From NCBI GenBank assembly GCA_964653555.1, contig CAZZFT010000143.1, positions 1 to 12,826 on the forward strand: DNA of 12,826 nucleotides. The letters are read 5' to 3'. This document shows, in pieces, positions 7,274-12,826 of this stretch; within the stretch, counting starts at the first letter, position 1, and the number at the start of each line of letters is the position of its first letter. The notes under the pieces are model-generated. The model was not told the origin of the DNA and ran no database searches. It worked only from the letters and a program-made list of their open reading frames with translations. Made by a program: the position numbers and the translations under genes. The DNA comes from JAHEJV01 sp964653555 (lineage in GTDB: Bacteria > Myxococcota_A > UBA9160 > SMWR01).

Positions 7274-7294
7274 CCCGAGCGTCGGGCTGATACT
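7274..7294 (+). promoter_or_regulatory. Candidate -10 element with adjoining dyad in divergent region
   Basis: The 124-base divergent region between starts 7197 (-) and 7322 (+) contains GATACT (7289-7294), four of six matches to a -10 box, 27 bases before the acyltransferase ATG. Directly upstream is the dyad CCCGA-GCG-TCGGG (7274-7286), which would overlap a polymerase site and could bind a regulator. No convincing -35 is present. Confidence 0.25.
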
Positions 7295-7321
7295 GTCTGT
7301 CGGGAACTCGGTCGGGGTGAC

Positions 7322-8350
7322 ATGGCCAAACATCCCTATCTGCCCAGATCCCTCCGCTACCGGGTCACCGGAATGCCCCGCCTGCAGCGCGTGCTCTGGG
7401 TGCTCGAGGCGGCCGTGATCTCGGGGCTCCGGCAGCTCCTCCGCCTCCTCGGTCCCGACCGCTCGGTGAGGACGGTGCGCGCGGTGATGTCCCGGATCGG
7501 GCCGAGGTTCCCGAAGTCGCAGAACATCCGCGACAACTTGGCGGTGATGTTCCCCGAGCGAAGCCCGGAGGAGCGCGCGGCGCTGGAGCGGAAGATCTGG
7601 GGAGAGTGGGGAGCCGCGTTCGCCGACTTCTCCAACTTCGAGCGGATCTGCGCCGATCCAGGACGCGTCGAGATCGTGCAACGCGTTCCGATCCCGACCC
7701 TCTCGGGGAGGACGCATCCGACGGTGTTCGTGTCCACCCACCTCGTCAATCCCGACCTCACCGTCTGGGCAACCTCGCAGCTCGGCTGCCGGGTGACGGC
7801 TCTCTATACGCCGCTCTCGAACCCGATCGTCGACCGCATGATCCATCACAACCGCAGCGCGAACACCAATCTCGTGGACCGCGCCGGCGGCATGCGCGCG
7901 TTGCTGCGCGAGCTCGGAAACGGCGGCGCCGTCGGGCTCGTGGTCGACAATCGCTACGACGAGGGCGAGATGGTGCCCTTCTTCGGTGTCGCGACGCCCA
8001 CGGTGACGACGCCGGCGCGGCTGGCGCTGCGCTTCGAGTGCGACCTCGTGCCCGTCCGGGTCGAGCGCCTGGGCGACGGGGCGCACTTCCGTGTCACGTT
8101 CTACGAGCCGGTGGAGCCCCGCGACCCGAACCAGGACCGCGCAGAGCAGGCCTTCGACATGACGCGCCAGCTCAATGCCCTCTTCGAGCGCTGGATCCGG
8201 GAGCGCCCCGAGCAGTGGGTGGTCGCCAAGCGCCGCTGGCCGCGCGGCGCGCCCACCGGGCCCCGGGCGGAGCCGCGGCCGCCCGCGGGAGGAGCGCTCC
8301 CGGCGCGGCGGGAGGACTCTCATCCCGGCGGCTGGATCCACAGCGGCTAG
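7322..8350 (+). CDS. Lysophospholipid/lipid A-type acyltransferase (LpxL/HtrB family)
   Basis: 342 residues from ATG 7322, with GGGGTGA immediately upstream. The family transfers an acyl chain to a glycolipid at the inner membrane, as in late lipid A acylation. FVSTHLVNPDL (136-146) contains the catalytic HX4D (H140, D145). GLVVDNRYDEGEMVPFFG (205-222) matches the family's substrate-binding block, and RPEQWVVAKRRW (295-306) matches the C-terminal EQ(Y/W)-x-W-x-H-R-R region, but with Lys where His is usual. A moderately hydrophobic N-terminal stretch (about 22-44) could be the usual membrane anchor. The last ~30 residues are Pro/Ala/Gly-rich and look dispensable. It lies 228 bases before the ABC exporter on the same strand, a pairing familiar from lipid A acylation followed by MsbA-type flipping. 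Some family members acylate other lipids (phosphatidylinositol mannoside, ornithine lipid), so the substrate is open. Confidence 0.85.
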   Translation: MAKHPYLPRSLRYRVTGMPRLQRVLWVLEAAVISGLRQLLRLLGPDRSVRTVRAVMSRIGPRFPKSQNIRDNLAVMFPERSPEERAALERKIWGEWGAAFADFSNFERICADPGRVEIVQRVPIPTLSGRTHPTVFVSTHLVNPDLTVWATSQLGCRVTALYTPLSNPIVDRMIHHNRSANTNLVDRAGGMRALLRELGNGGAVGLVVDNRYDEGEMVPFFGVATPTVTTPARLALRFECDLVPVRVERLGDGAHFRVTFYEPVEPRDPNQDRAEQAFDMTRQLNALFERWIRERPEQWVVAKRRWPRGAPTGPRAEPRPPAGGALPARREDSHPGGWIHSG

Positions 8351-8373
8351 CCCGATCACCTCGCGTGCCCCGG

Positions 8374-8390
8374 GGGCCGGCCGCCGGCCC
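8374..8390. terminator. GC hairpin in the acyltransferase-exporter gap
   Basis: GGGCCGG-CCG-CCGGCCC is a perfect 7-bp stem with a 3-base centre, 24 bases after the acyltransferase stop. No T-run follows. A second, weaker inverted repeat (CCCTCC 8427-8432 with GGAGGG 8442-8447) lies downstream. The rest of the 228-base gap (8351-8578) holds nothing else convincing. This may be a terminator or an attenuating hairpin before the exporter gene. Confidence 0.35.
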
Positions 8391-8578
8391 GGCGGGTGCC
8401 GGGGACGGACTGTTGGGTATCCTTCGCCCTCCGCGGAGACGGGAGGGAGCGGGCGAGCCCGCGTCCGGCCTCCACCACCCGATCGCCGGCGGGCGCGGAC
8501 GCCCCCAGGTGCTCGACGCGCCGATTCCGCCCGCCGCACACCGCACCAACCCCACGAACCGGGACGGACGGAGCCGCA

Positions 8579-10345
8579 ATGCGCGCCATTCTCGCATTCG
8601 TCCGCGCCTACCCGCGTCGGAGCGCCCTGGTCCTCGTGGCGCTGTTCGTCGCGGGGACCCTCGAGGGGATGAGCCTGACGGCGCTGCTGCCCGCGCTCTC
8701 GGTGGCGGTCGAGAGCGACGGTCAGAAGCCGGGCGGCCTGAGCGGGTTCGCGGTGGAGTTCCTCGGCCAGTTCGGCATCGAGCCGACGATCACCAGCCTG
8801 CTGGCCGTGGTGGTGATCGGAACCCTGCTCACGAGCATCGTCGCGCTGTTCGCGCGGCGGGAGATCGGGTACACGGTGGCGCAGGTCGCGACGGACCTGC
8901 GGCTGCAGCTGCTGCGCGTCCTGGTGGCGGCGCGCTGGGAATACTACGTCCGCCAGCCGGTGGGAAAGCTCGCCAACGCGATGGCCGGAGAGGCGAGCGG
9001 AGCCTCCCAGGCCTACCTGAGCGCGGCCACGATGACGGCCTCGGCGATCCAGACCGTCGCCTACCTGGCGGTCGCCATCGCGGTCTCCTGGAAGGCCACC
9101 CTCGCCTACGGCGCGGCGGCGCTTCTGATCGCGGTCGGCCTGCACAGCATGGTGCGGCTCGCGAAGCGCGCCGGGAAGCGCAGCGCGAAGGTGATGACGC
9201 GACTGTTGACCGGCCTCGCGGACACCCTCCAGTCGGTGAAGCCGCTCAAGGCGATGGGGCGCGAGAACCTCGCCGACGGCGTCCTCGCCGCGCAGACGAT
9301 GGAGCTCAACGCTGCCACCCGCCGGCTGGTCGTCGCCCGGGAGGGTCGCAAGGCGGTCCAGCAGCCGATCGTCGCGATCATGGTGGCGACGGGCACCTGG
9401 GTCGGACTCGAGCTCTGGGGCCTGCCGATGGCGACCGTGCTCGTGCTGATGATCCTGCTCTCCCGGGTGCTGTCGAACTTCGGCAAGGTCCAGGGCGACT
9501 ACCAGGAGCTCGTGGCCTACGAGGCCTACTACTGGTCGCTGCGGCGAACGCTCGACGAAGCCACGCACGCGCGCGAGCAGCTGAGCGGCACGATCCCGCC
9601 CACGCTCGAGCGCGGCGTCCGTCTCGAACGGGTCGACTTCGCCTACGAAGACGCCCCCGTGCTGCGCGACTGCTCGCTCTCGATCGCGGCCGGATCCTTC
9701 GTCTCGATCGTCGGTCCGTCGGGCGCCGGCAAGACCACGCTGATCGATCTGATCGTCGGACTGGTGCGACCGCAGCGGGGCCGCGTCCTGCTCGACGGCG
9801 TCGATCTCGAGCAGGTGGATCTGAGCGCCTGGCGCCACATGATCGGCTACGTGCCCCAGGAGACCCTGCTCCTCCATGACACCGTTGCGCGCAACGTCAC
9901 GCTCGGCGACCCCGAGCTCGGATCGACCGACGTCGAGTACGCGCTGCGCGCGGCCGGGGTCTGGGATGCCGTCGCGAACCTCCCCGAGGGCATCGAAACG
10001 CCGGTCGGGGAGCGGGGCGCGCGCTTCTCGGGCGGGCAGCGGCAGCGGATCATGATCGCGAGGGCTCTTGCGCATCACCCGCGCCTGCTGATCCTCGACG
10101 AGGCGACGGCCTCGCTCGATCCGGAGACGGAAGCGGCGCTGTGCGAGACGCTCGTCGCGCTGCGCGGCGAGATCACGGTGCTCGCGATCTCACATCAGCG
10201 CGCGCTGGTGGATGCCGCGGATCGCGTCTATCGCCTGGAGAAGGGCTGCGTGACGCTCGAGAGCGAACGGACCGGGCTCGGGGACGCGGCGGCCGCCGCC
10301 GCCATCGTCGCCTCCGCCTCGCCGCCGAACAGGACGGCAAGATAG
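8579..10345 (+). CDS. ABC exporter, fused membrane and ATPase domains (MsbA-like lipid/glycan flippase)
   Basis: 588 residues from ATG 8579, with GGAG five bases upstream (8570-8573). The N-terminal half has about six membrane segments (near residues 13-36, 70-92, 150-170, 172-192, 262-283 and 284-300), the type I exporter plan. The ATPase half is complete: Walker A GPSGAGKTT (379-387), Q-loop Gln in GYVPQETLL (Q427), signature FSGGQRQR (483-490), Walker B LLILDEAT (503-510) and H-loop SHQ (H539). It would work as a homodimer in the inner membrane. Its neighbours suggest that the cargo is a lipid-linked glycan or acylated glycolipid, not a drug (inference). The conserved domain ends near residue 561; the Ala-rich tail from about 569 lies opposite the 3' end of the facing glycosyltransferase gene, with 118 bases overlapping. 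Confidence 0.9.
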   Translation: MRAILAFVRAYPRRSALVLVALFVAGTLEGMSLTALLPALSVAVESDGQKPGGLSGFAVEFLGQFGIEPTITSLLAVVVIGTLLTSIVALFARREIGYTVAQVATDLRLQLLRVLVAARWEYYVRQPVGKLANAMAGEASGASQAYLSAATMTASAIQTVAYLAVAIAVSWKATLAYGAAALLIAVGLHSMVRLAKRAGKRSAKVMTRLLTGLADTLQSVKPLKAMGRENLADGVLAAQTMELNAATRRLVVAREGRKAVQQPIVAIMVATGTWVGLELWGLPMATVLVLMILLSRVLSNFGKVQGDYQELVAYEAYYWSLRRTLDEATHAREQLSGTIPPTLERGVRLERVDFAYEDAPVLRDCSLSIAAGSFVSIVGPSGAGKTTLIDLIVGLVRPQRGRVLLDGVDLEQVDLSAWRHMIGYVPQETLLLHDTVARNVTLGDPELGSTDVEYALRAAGVWDAVANLPEGIETPVGERGARFSGGQRQRIMIARALAHHPRLLILDEATASLDPETEAALCETLVALRGEITVLAISHQRALVDAADRVYRLEKGCVTLESERTGLGDAAAAAAIVASASPPNRTAR

Positions 10346-11550
10346 CGATCGACGGACCGGTCCACCGAGAAGTCCGCCGCCCGGGCGCGCAGCACGGAAT
10401 CCAGGGGTGGAGCGTCGAGCGTGCGCTCGATGGCCAGGGCCAGCGCCGCGTCGTCGCCCACCGGGACGAGCGGACCGTAGCGGCCCTGCTCCAGGATCTC
10501 GCCCGGGCCCACCGGGCAGTCCGTGCTGACGACGGGACAGCCGCAGGCCATCGCCTCGATCAAGACGTTGCCGAACCCCTCGTAGCGGGAGGACAAGGCG
10601 AAGACCGCCGAGCGGCTCATGTAGGCGAAGGGGTTGTCCACGAAGCCCGCGAAGTCCACGTCGTCCGCCACCCCCAGATGCCCGGCGAGCTCCTGGAGCT
10701 CCTTGATCCGTCTGGCATTCTTCTGCGCGTTCTTCGCCTCGCCGAGGATCACGAGCCGAGCGGGACGGCGCGCGCGAAGGCGCGCGAAGGCGCGGACCAG
10801 CGTCGGGAAGTCCTTCTGCTTGGCGATCCGCCCCACGCCGAGCACCACCGGCGGCTCACCCGGGGCGAACCAGCGATGCTCGACGGGCTCGCGGGCCCTG
10901 AGCGCGATCTCGTTGGAGACGACGGGGTTGTAGATCGTCTGGATGCGCCCGCGCGGCAGCCCGGTGCTGGCCGCGATCTCGTCGCCGAGCGCGTCGCAGA
11001 CGGTGGCGATCGCATCCGCCTGCGGATAGGTGCGCCGGATCAGGGGCGGCAGGTACCGCCTCTGCCAACGCCGGGCGTTGGGGGTGTCCTCGGCGAGTGT
11101 CAGGTGCAGGGTGAGCAGGAGTCGGGTGGGAGCCCGCGCCAGCGCGCGGGCCCAGACCGCCTCGAGGTTCGCCTGGGGCGAGGCACTGACGAGCCCCTCG
11201 GGCTGCGCGACGCGGAGATGGCGGGCAAGCGCCGGCAGGTAGGGGAGGGTGGGCAGCGGCCGCAGCGGAAGCAGGACCGGTCGCACCAGGTCGAGCGCGG
11301 AGCGGGGAGAGGCGGCGAAGGGATACAGGCGCGCGAGCGGCTGGGATACCGGCTCGAGCTTCACCACCTCGACGGAGGGCGCCAGCGTGTCGCTCAGAGG
11401 ACCGCTCGCATCGCAGGTAAGCAGCTGTACGGCGTGGCCGCGTCGCGCGATCCCCGAGGCGAGGGTGACGATCACCTTCTGCATGCCGCCGCCCCAGAGA
11501 TCGTCCACGAACAGCGCTACGCGCCGTCTCGACCCACTCGCGGTCGGCAT
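10228..11550 (-). CDS. GT4-family glycosyltransferase (GT-B fold)
   Basis: 440 residues from ATG 11550, with GGGAGGT three bases upstream (11554-11560), a clear start. The N-terminal domain opens with RVALFVDDLWGGGMQKVIV (10-28), the usual first strand and Gly-rich acceptor-side loop. The C-terminal domain carries VLGVGRIAKQKDF (236-248) for the nucleotide-sugar phosphates and RYEGFGNVLIEAMACGCPVV (322-341) with the EX7E pair (E324, E332), followed by STDCPVGPGEIL, common in O-antigen and exopolysaccharide GT4 enzymes. It is a retaining transferase adding a sugar to a lipid-linked glycan on the cytoplasmic side; the sugar is unknown. The catalytic domain ends near residue 406. The last ~39 codons (402-440), Ala/Ser-rich, are encoded opposite the end of the ABC exporter gene. 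No partner gene is cotranscribed within view. Confidence 0.93.
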   Translation of the reverse strand: MPTASGSRRRVALFVDDLWGGGMQKVIVTLASGIARRGHAVQLLTCDASGPLSDTLAPSVEVVKLEPVSQPLARLYPFAASPRSALDLVRPVLLPLRPLPTLPYLPALARHLRVAQPEGLVSASPQANLEAVWARALARAPTRLLLTLHLTLAEDTPNARRWQRRYLPPLIRRTYPQADAIATVCDALGDEIAASTGLPRGRIQTIYNPVVSNEIALRAREPVEHRWFAPGEPPVVLGVGRIAKQKDFPTLVRAFARLRARRPARLVILGEAKNAQKNARRIKELQELAGHLGVADDVDFAGFVDNPFAYMSRSAVFALSSRYEGFGNVLIEAMACGCPVVSTDCPVGPGEILEQGRYGPLVPVGDDAALALAIERTLDAPPLDSVLRARAADFSVDRSVDRYLAVLFGGEAEATMAAAAAASPSPVRSLSSVTQPFSRR

Positions 11551-11553
11551 CGG

Positions 11554-11560
11554 ACCTCCC
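11554..11560 (-). promoter_or_regulatory. Ribosome binding site of the GT4 gene
   Basis: Reads GGGAGGT on the minus strand, three bases before ATG 11550. It excludes longer in-frame extensions that would run into the tandem repeat. Confidence 0.7.
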
Positions 11561-11595
11561 GGGCGCATTCTACCGGAGAAGGCGGCCGACTCGAA

Positions 11596-11874
11596 GAGGC
11601 GCAGCCGAGCGGAGGCGGGCCCCCGCCAGCAAGGAGAACGACTCGGCAGAGTCGGGCGACGCGCAGCGAGGCGCAGCCGAGCGGAGGCGGGCCCCCGCCA
11701 GCAAGGAGAACGACTCGGCAGANNNNNNNNNNNNNNNNNNNNNNNNNNNNNNNNNNNNNNNNNNNNNNNNNNNNNNNNNNNNNNNNNNNNNNNNNNNNNN
11801 NNNNNNNNNNNNNNNNNNNNNNGTCGGGCGACGCGCAGCGAGGCGCAGCCGAGCGGAGGCGGGCCCCCGCCAGC
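11596..11874. repeat. 72-base tandem repeat, interrupted by assembly gap
   Basis: Unit 1 is 11596-11667 (72 bases). Unit 2 starts at 11668 and is identical for the 55 bases before the Ns. After the gap, 11823-11839 supplies exactly the missing last 17 bases of a unit, and a third unit runs 35 identical bases (11840-11874) before diverging at GCTAGG. Each unit holds a hairpin GGCGGG-CC-CCCGCC (11614-11627 in unit 1), a tetraloop hairpin CGACTC-GGCA-GAGTCG (11639-11654), and an outer pair GCCGAG/CTCGGC (11604-11609 with 11642-11647). There are no unique spacers, so it is not a CRISPR array. It lies between two glycosyltransferase genes transcribed away from it. Identity between copies suggests recent expansion or homogenisation. 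Confidence 0.9.
11723..11822. other. Assembly gap of 100 Ns inside the tandem repeat
   Basis: Exactly 100 Ns, the conventional filler for a gap of unknown size. The flanks are in phase: 55 bases of a unit before and the remaining 17 after. The true gap is therefore probably a whole number of 72-base units, possibly zero. It falls within the tetraloop hairpin of the unit. Confidence 0.95.
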
Positions 11875-11950
11875 TAGGTTCTGCCCCCAGGCCCATCGGG
11901 AAGGCGGCGCGGGCGCCGGCGTCGCCCTTGCACGGGAAGGATCGATTCCG
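11875..11950 (+). promoter_or_regulatory. Leader region of the downstream glycosyltransferase
   Basis: This 76-base stretch lies between the repeat and ATG 11951. It contains a 6-bp hairpin CGGCGC-GG-GCGCCG (11905-11918) and GGGAAGG (11934-11940), ten bases before the ATG, a rather distant ribosome site. No clear -35/-10 pair is seen here. Together with 11551-11595 and the repeat it makes the 400-base gene-free region; nothing else was recognised in it. Confidence 0.35.
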
Positions 11951-12826
11951 ATGTCCGCACGAGAGCCCCATCTCTGGTACGACCTCAGCAGTCTCGTGCA
12001 CCACGACGGCGCCGCTTCGGGCATTCAACGCGTCGCCGCCGGCCTGGCCGTCGGCCTGCGCGACGCGCGCCCCGCGCGTCCGCTCCGGTTCTGCCACTTC
12101 GACAAGCGACACGGCGAGTACCGGGTGCTCGAGGACGCCGAGGTGGAGCGCCTGCTCGAGGGCCTCGAGCGCGGCCTGCGACGCGAACGATCTCTGCGCT
12201 CGCGAGTGGATCCGCTGCGACGACTGCGGAAGCGTCGCCCCCTGCGCTCTCCCTTCGAACCGGGTGACGCCCTGTTCAACCCGGGCTTCGCGACCTACAA
12301 GCCCCGACACCGGGAACAGGTCGACCAGCTGTTCGCGAATCGCCGGCTCCGCTACGTCGGCTTCATCTACGACCTGCTGCCGGTGCTCTTCCCCGAATGG
12401 TGGACACCGGACCAGCAGTCACGCTTCCGCGACTGGTTCCTGTGGACCGGACACCACGCCTCGCTCGTGCTCTGCTGCTCGAGGTCCACCGAGCGGGACG
12501 CGATCGCCTTCTTCTCCGAAGCGGGAGTCGGGACCGGTCCGATCGAGACGGTGATCCTCGGGGACGAGCTGCCGCGCGGCCTGGGCTCCGCGCGCGCAGC
12601 GGCGCTCGCCGCCCCCGCCGACGTCCGGCCCTTCGTCCTCTTCGTCAGCACGCTCGAGGTCCGCAAGAACCACCGGCTGCTGTTCCAGGTATGGCGGCGA
12701 CTGCTCGCCGCGCACGGTCCGGACCGCGTCCCCGACCTCGTGTTCGTGGGCAGGAAGGGCTGGCTGTCGAACGACTTCGTCACCGAGCTCGAGCAGTCCC
12801 GCTTCCTCGACGGGAAGATCGTCTGG
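11951..12826 (+). CDS. GT4-type glycosyltransferase, N-terminal part (3' end outside window)
   Basis: The frame from ATG 11951 is open for 292 codons to the window edge; family members are usually 380-450 residues. The N-terminus LWYDLSSLVHHDG with ASGIQRVAAGL (8-32) is the 'DxSxL...GIQRV' opening seen in a group of O-antigen and capsule mannosyl/rhamnosyl-type transferases. RYVGFIYDLLPVLFPEWW (134-151) is the acceptor-domain block ending in P-x-x-x-P-E-like sequence. VLFVSTLEVRKNHRLLFQVW (229-248) and LVFVGRKGWLSNDF (263-276) begin the nucleotide-sugar domain. The EX7E pair would lie beyond the edge. A basic stretch (about residues 77-98) rich in Arg follows the first block. It diverges from the other GT4 gene across the repeat region and probably belongs to the same glycan pathway. 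The donor is unknown. Confidence 0.88.
   Translation, partial: MSAREPHLWYDLSSLVHHDGAASGIQRVAAGLAVGLRDARPARPLRFCHFDKRHGEYRVLEDAEVERLLEGLERGLRRERSLRSRVDPLRRLRKRRPLRSPFEPGDALFNPGFATYKPRHREQVDQLFANRRLRYVGFIYDLLPVLFPEWWTPDQQSRFRDWFLWTGHHASLVLCCSRSTERDAIAFFSEAGVGTGPIETVILGDELPRGLGSARAAALAAPADVRPFVLFVSTLEVRKNHRLLFQVWRRLLAAHGPDRVPDLVFVGRKGWLSNDFVTELEQSRFLDGKIVW

Noticed and set aside
5879..10078. A 1,399-codon open frame on the minus strand
   Set aside because: It runs in the wrong frame through ELM1-B and antisense to the acyltransferase and ABC exporter, all with clear family motifs. Its translation is rich in Arg, His and Gly, typical of shadow frames in GC-rich DNA.
11596..11874. CRISPR array
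   Set aside because: Units are directly abutting and identical throughout, with no unique spacers and no cas genes nearby.
11596..11874. Repeat-containing coding region (tandem-repeat protein)
   Set aside because: The 72-base unit keeps frame, but no start with a ribosome site leads into it, the GT4 start is fixed outside it, and the translations are Arg/Pro/Gly-rich in all frames.
10346..11877. Plus-strand open frame crossing the tandem repeat and the Ns
   Set aside because: It is antisense to the GT4 gene, with its full set of motifs, and continues only because the repeat happens to lack stops in that frame. Low-complexity Arg/Gly/Pro translation.
1..12826. tRNA, rRNA, riboswitch, transposase, integrase or phage genes
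   Set aside because: Looked for cloverleaf-type sequences, recombinase or transposase motifs and conserved riboswitch cores; none was recognised by eye.

Overview
This is a high-GC window (roughly 70% by eye) with tightly packed genes on both strands. It looks like part of a cell-envelope glycan or glycolipid locus from a Gram-negative-type bacterium. An LpxL/HtrB-like acyltransferase next to an MsbA-type ABC exporter points to an outer-membrane lineage. The sulfotransferase, the ELM1-family proteins and the DUF3556-like membrane protein would suit a proteobacterial, myxococcal or related uncultured lineage, but the sequence alone does not fix the taxon. A run of exactly 100 Ns shows this is a draft scaffold.

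Layout. Positions 1-438 (+) are the C-terminal end of glucose-6-phosphate isomerase. Facing it at 473-2182 (-) is a multi-pass membrane protein resembling DUF3556. A decayed alpha/beta hydrolase follows (2261-2912, +), in which both ends survive in different frames and the nucleophile region is absent. Next is the first of two ELM1-family proteins (2989-4164, +). Facing it is a compact minus-strand operon read from 7197 down to 4177: a second ELM1-family protein, a PAPS-dependent sulfotransferase, and a GT8-like glycosyltransferase. The last two overlap by 4 bases. Divergent from that operon are the acyltransferase (7322-8350, +) and the ABC exporter (8579-10345, +). The exporter overlaps the 3' end of a minus-strand GT4 glycosyltransferase (10228-11550) by 118 bases. 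A 400-base intergenic region follows, with a 72-base tandem repeat interrupted by the N gap. The window ends inside a second GT4-type glycosyltransferase (11951 to the edge, +).

How they may work together (inference). Three recognisable glycosyltransferases, two ELM1-family proteins (a family related to GT-B glycosyltransferases), a sulfotransferase, a lipid acyltransferase and a lipid/glycan exporter are what would be needed to build, acylate, sulfate and export a surface glycolipid or modified LPS. Pgi supplies hexose phosphate in general metabolism and may be next to the cluster by chance. No RNA genes, transposases, integrases or CRISPR arrays were seen.
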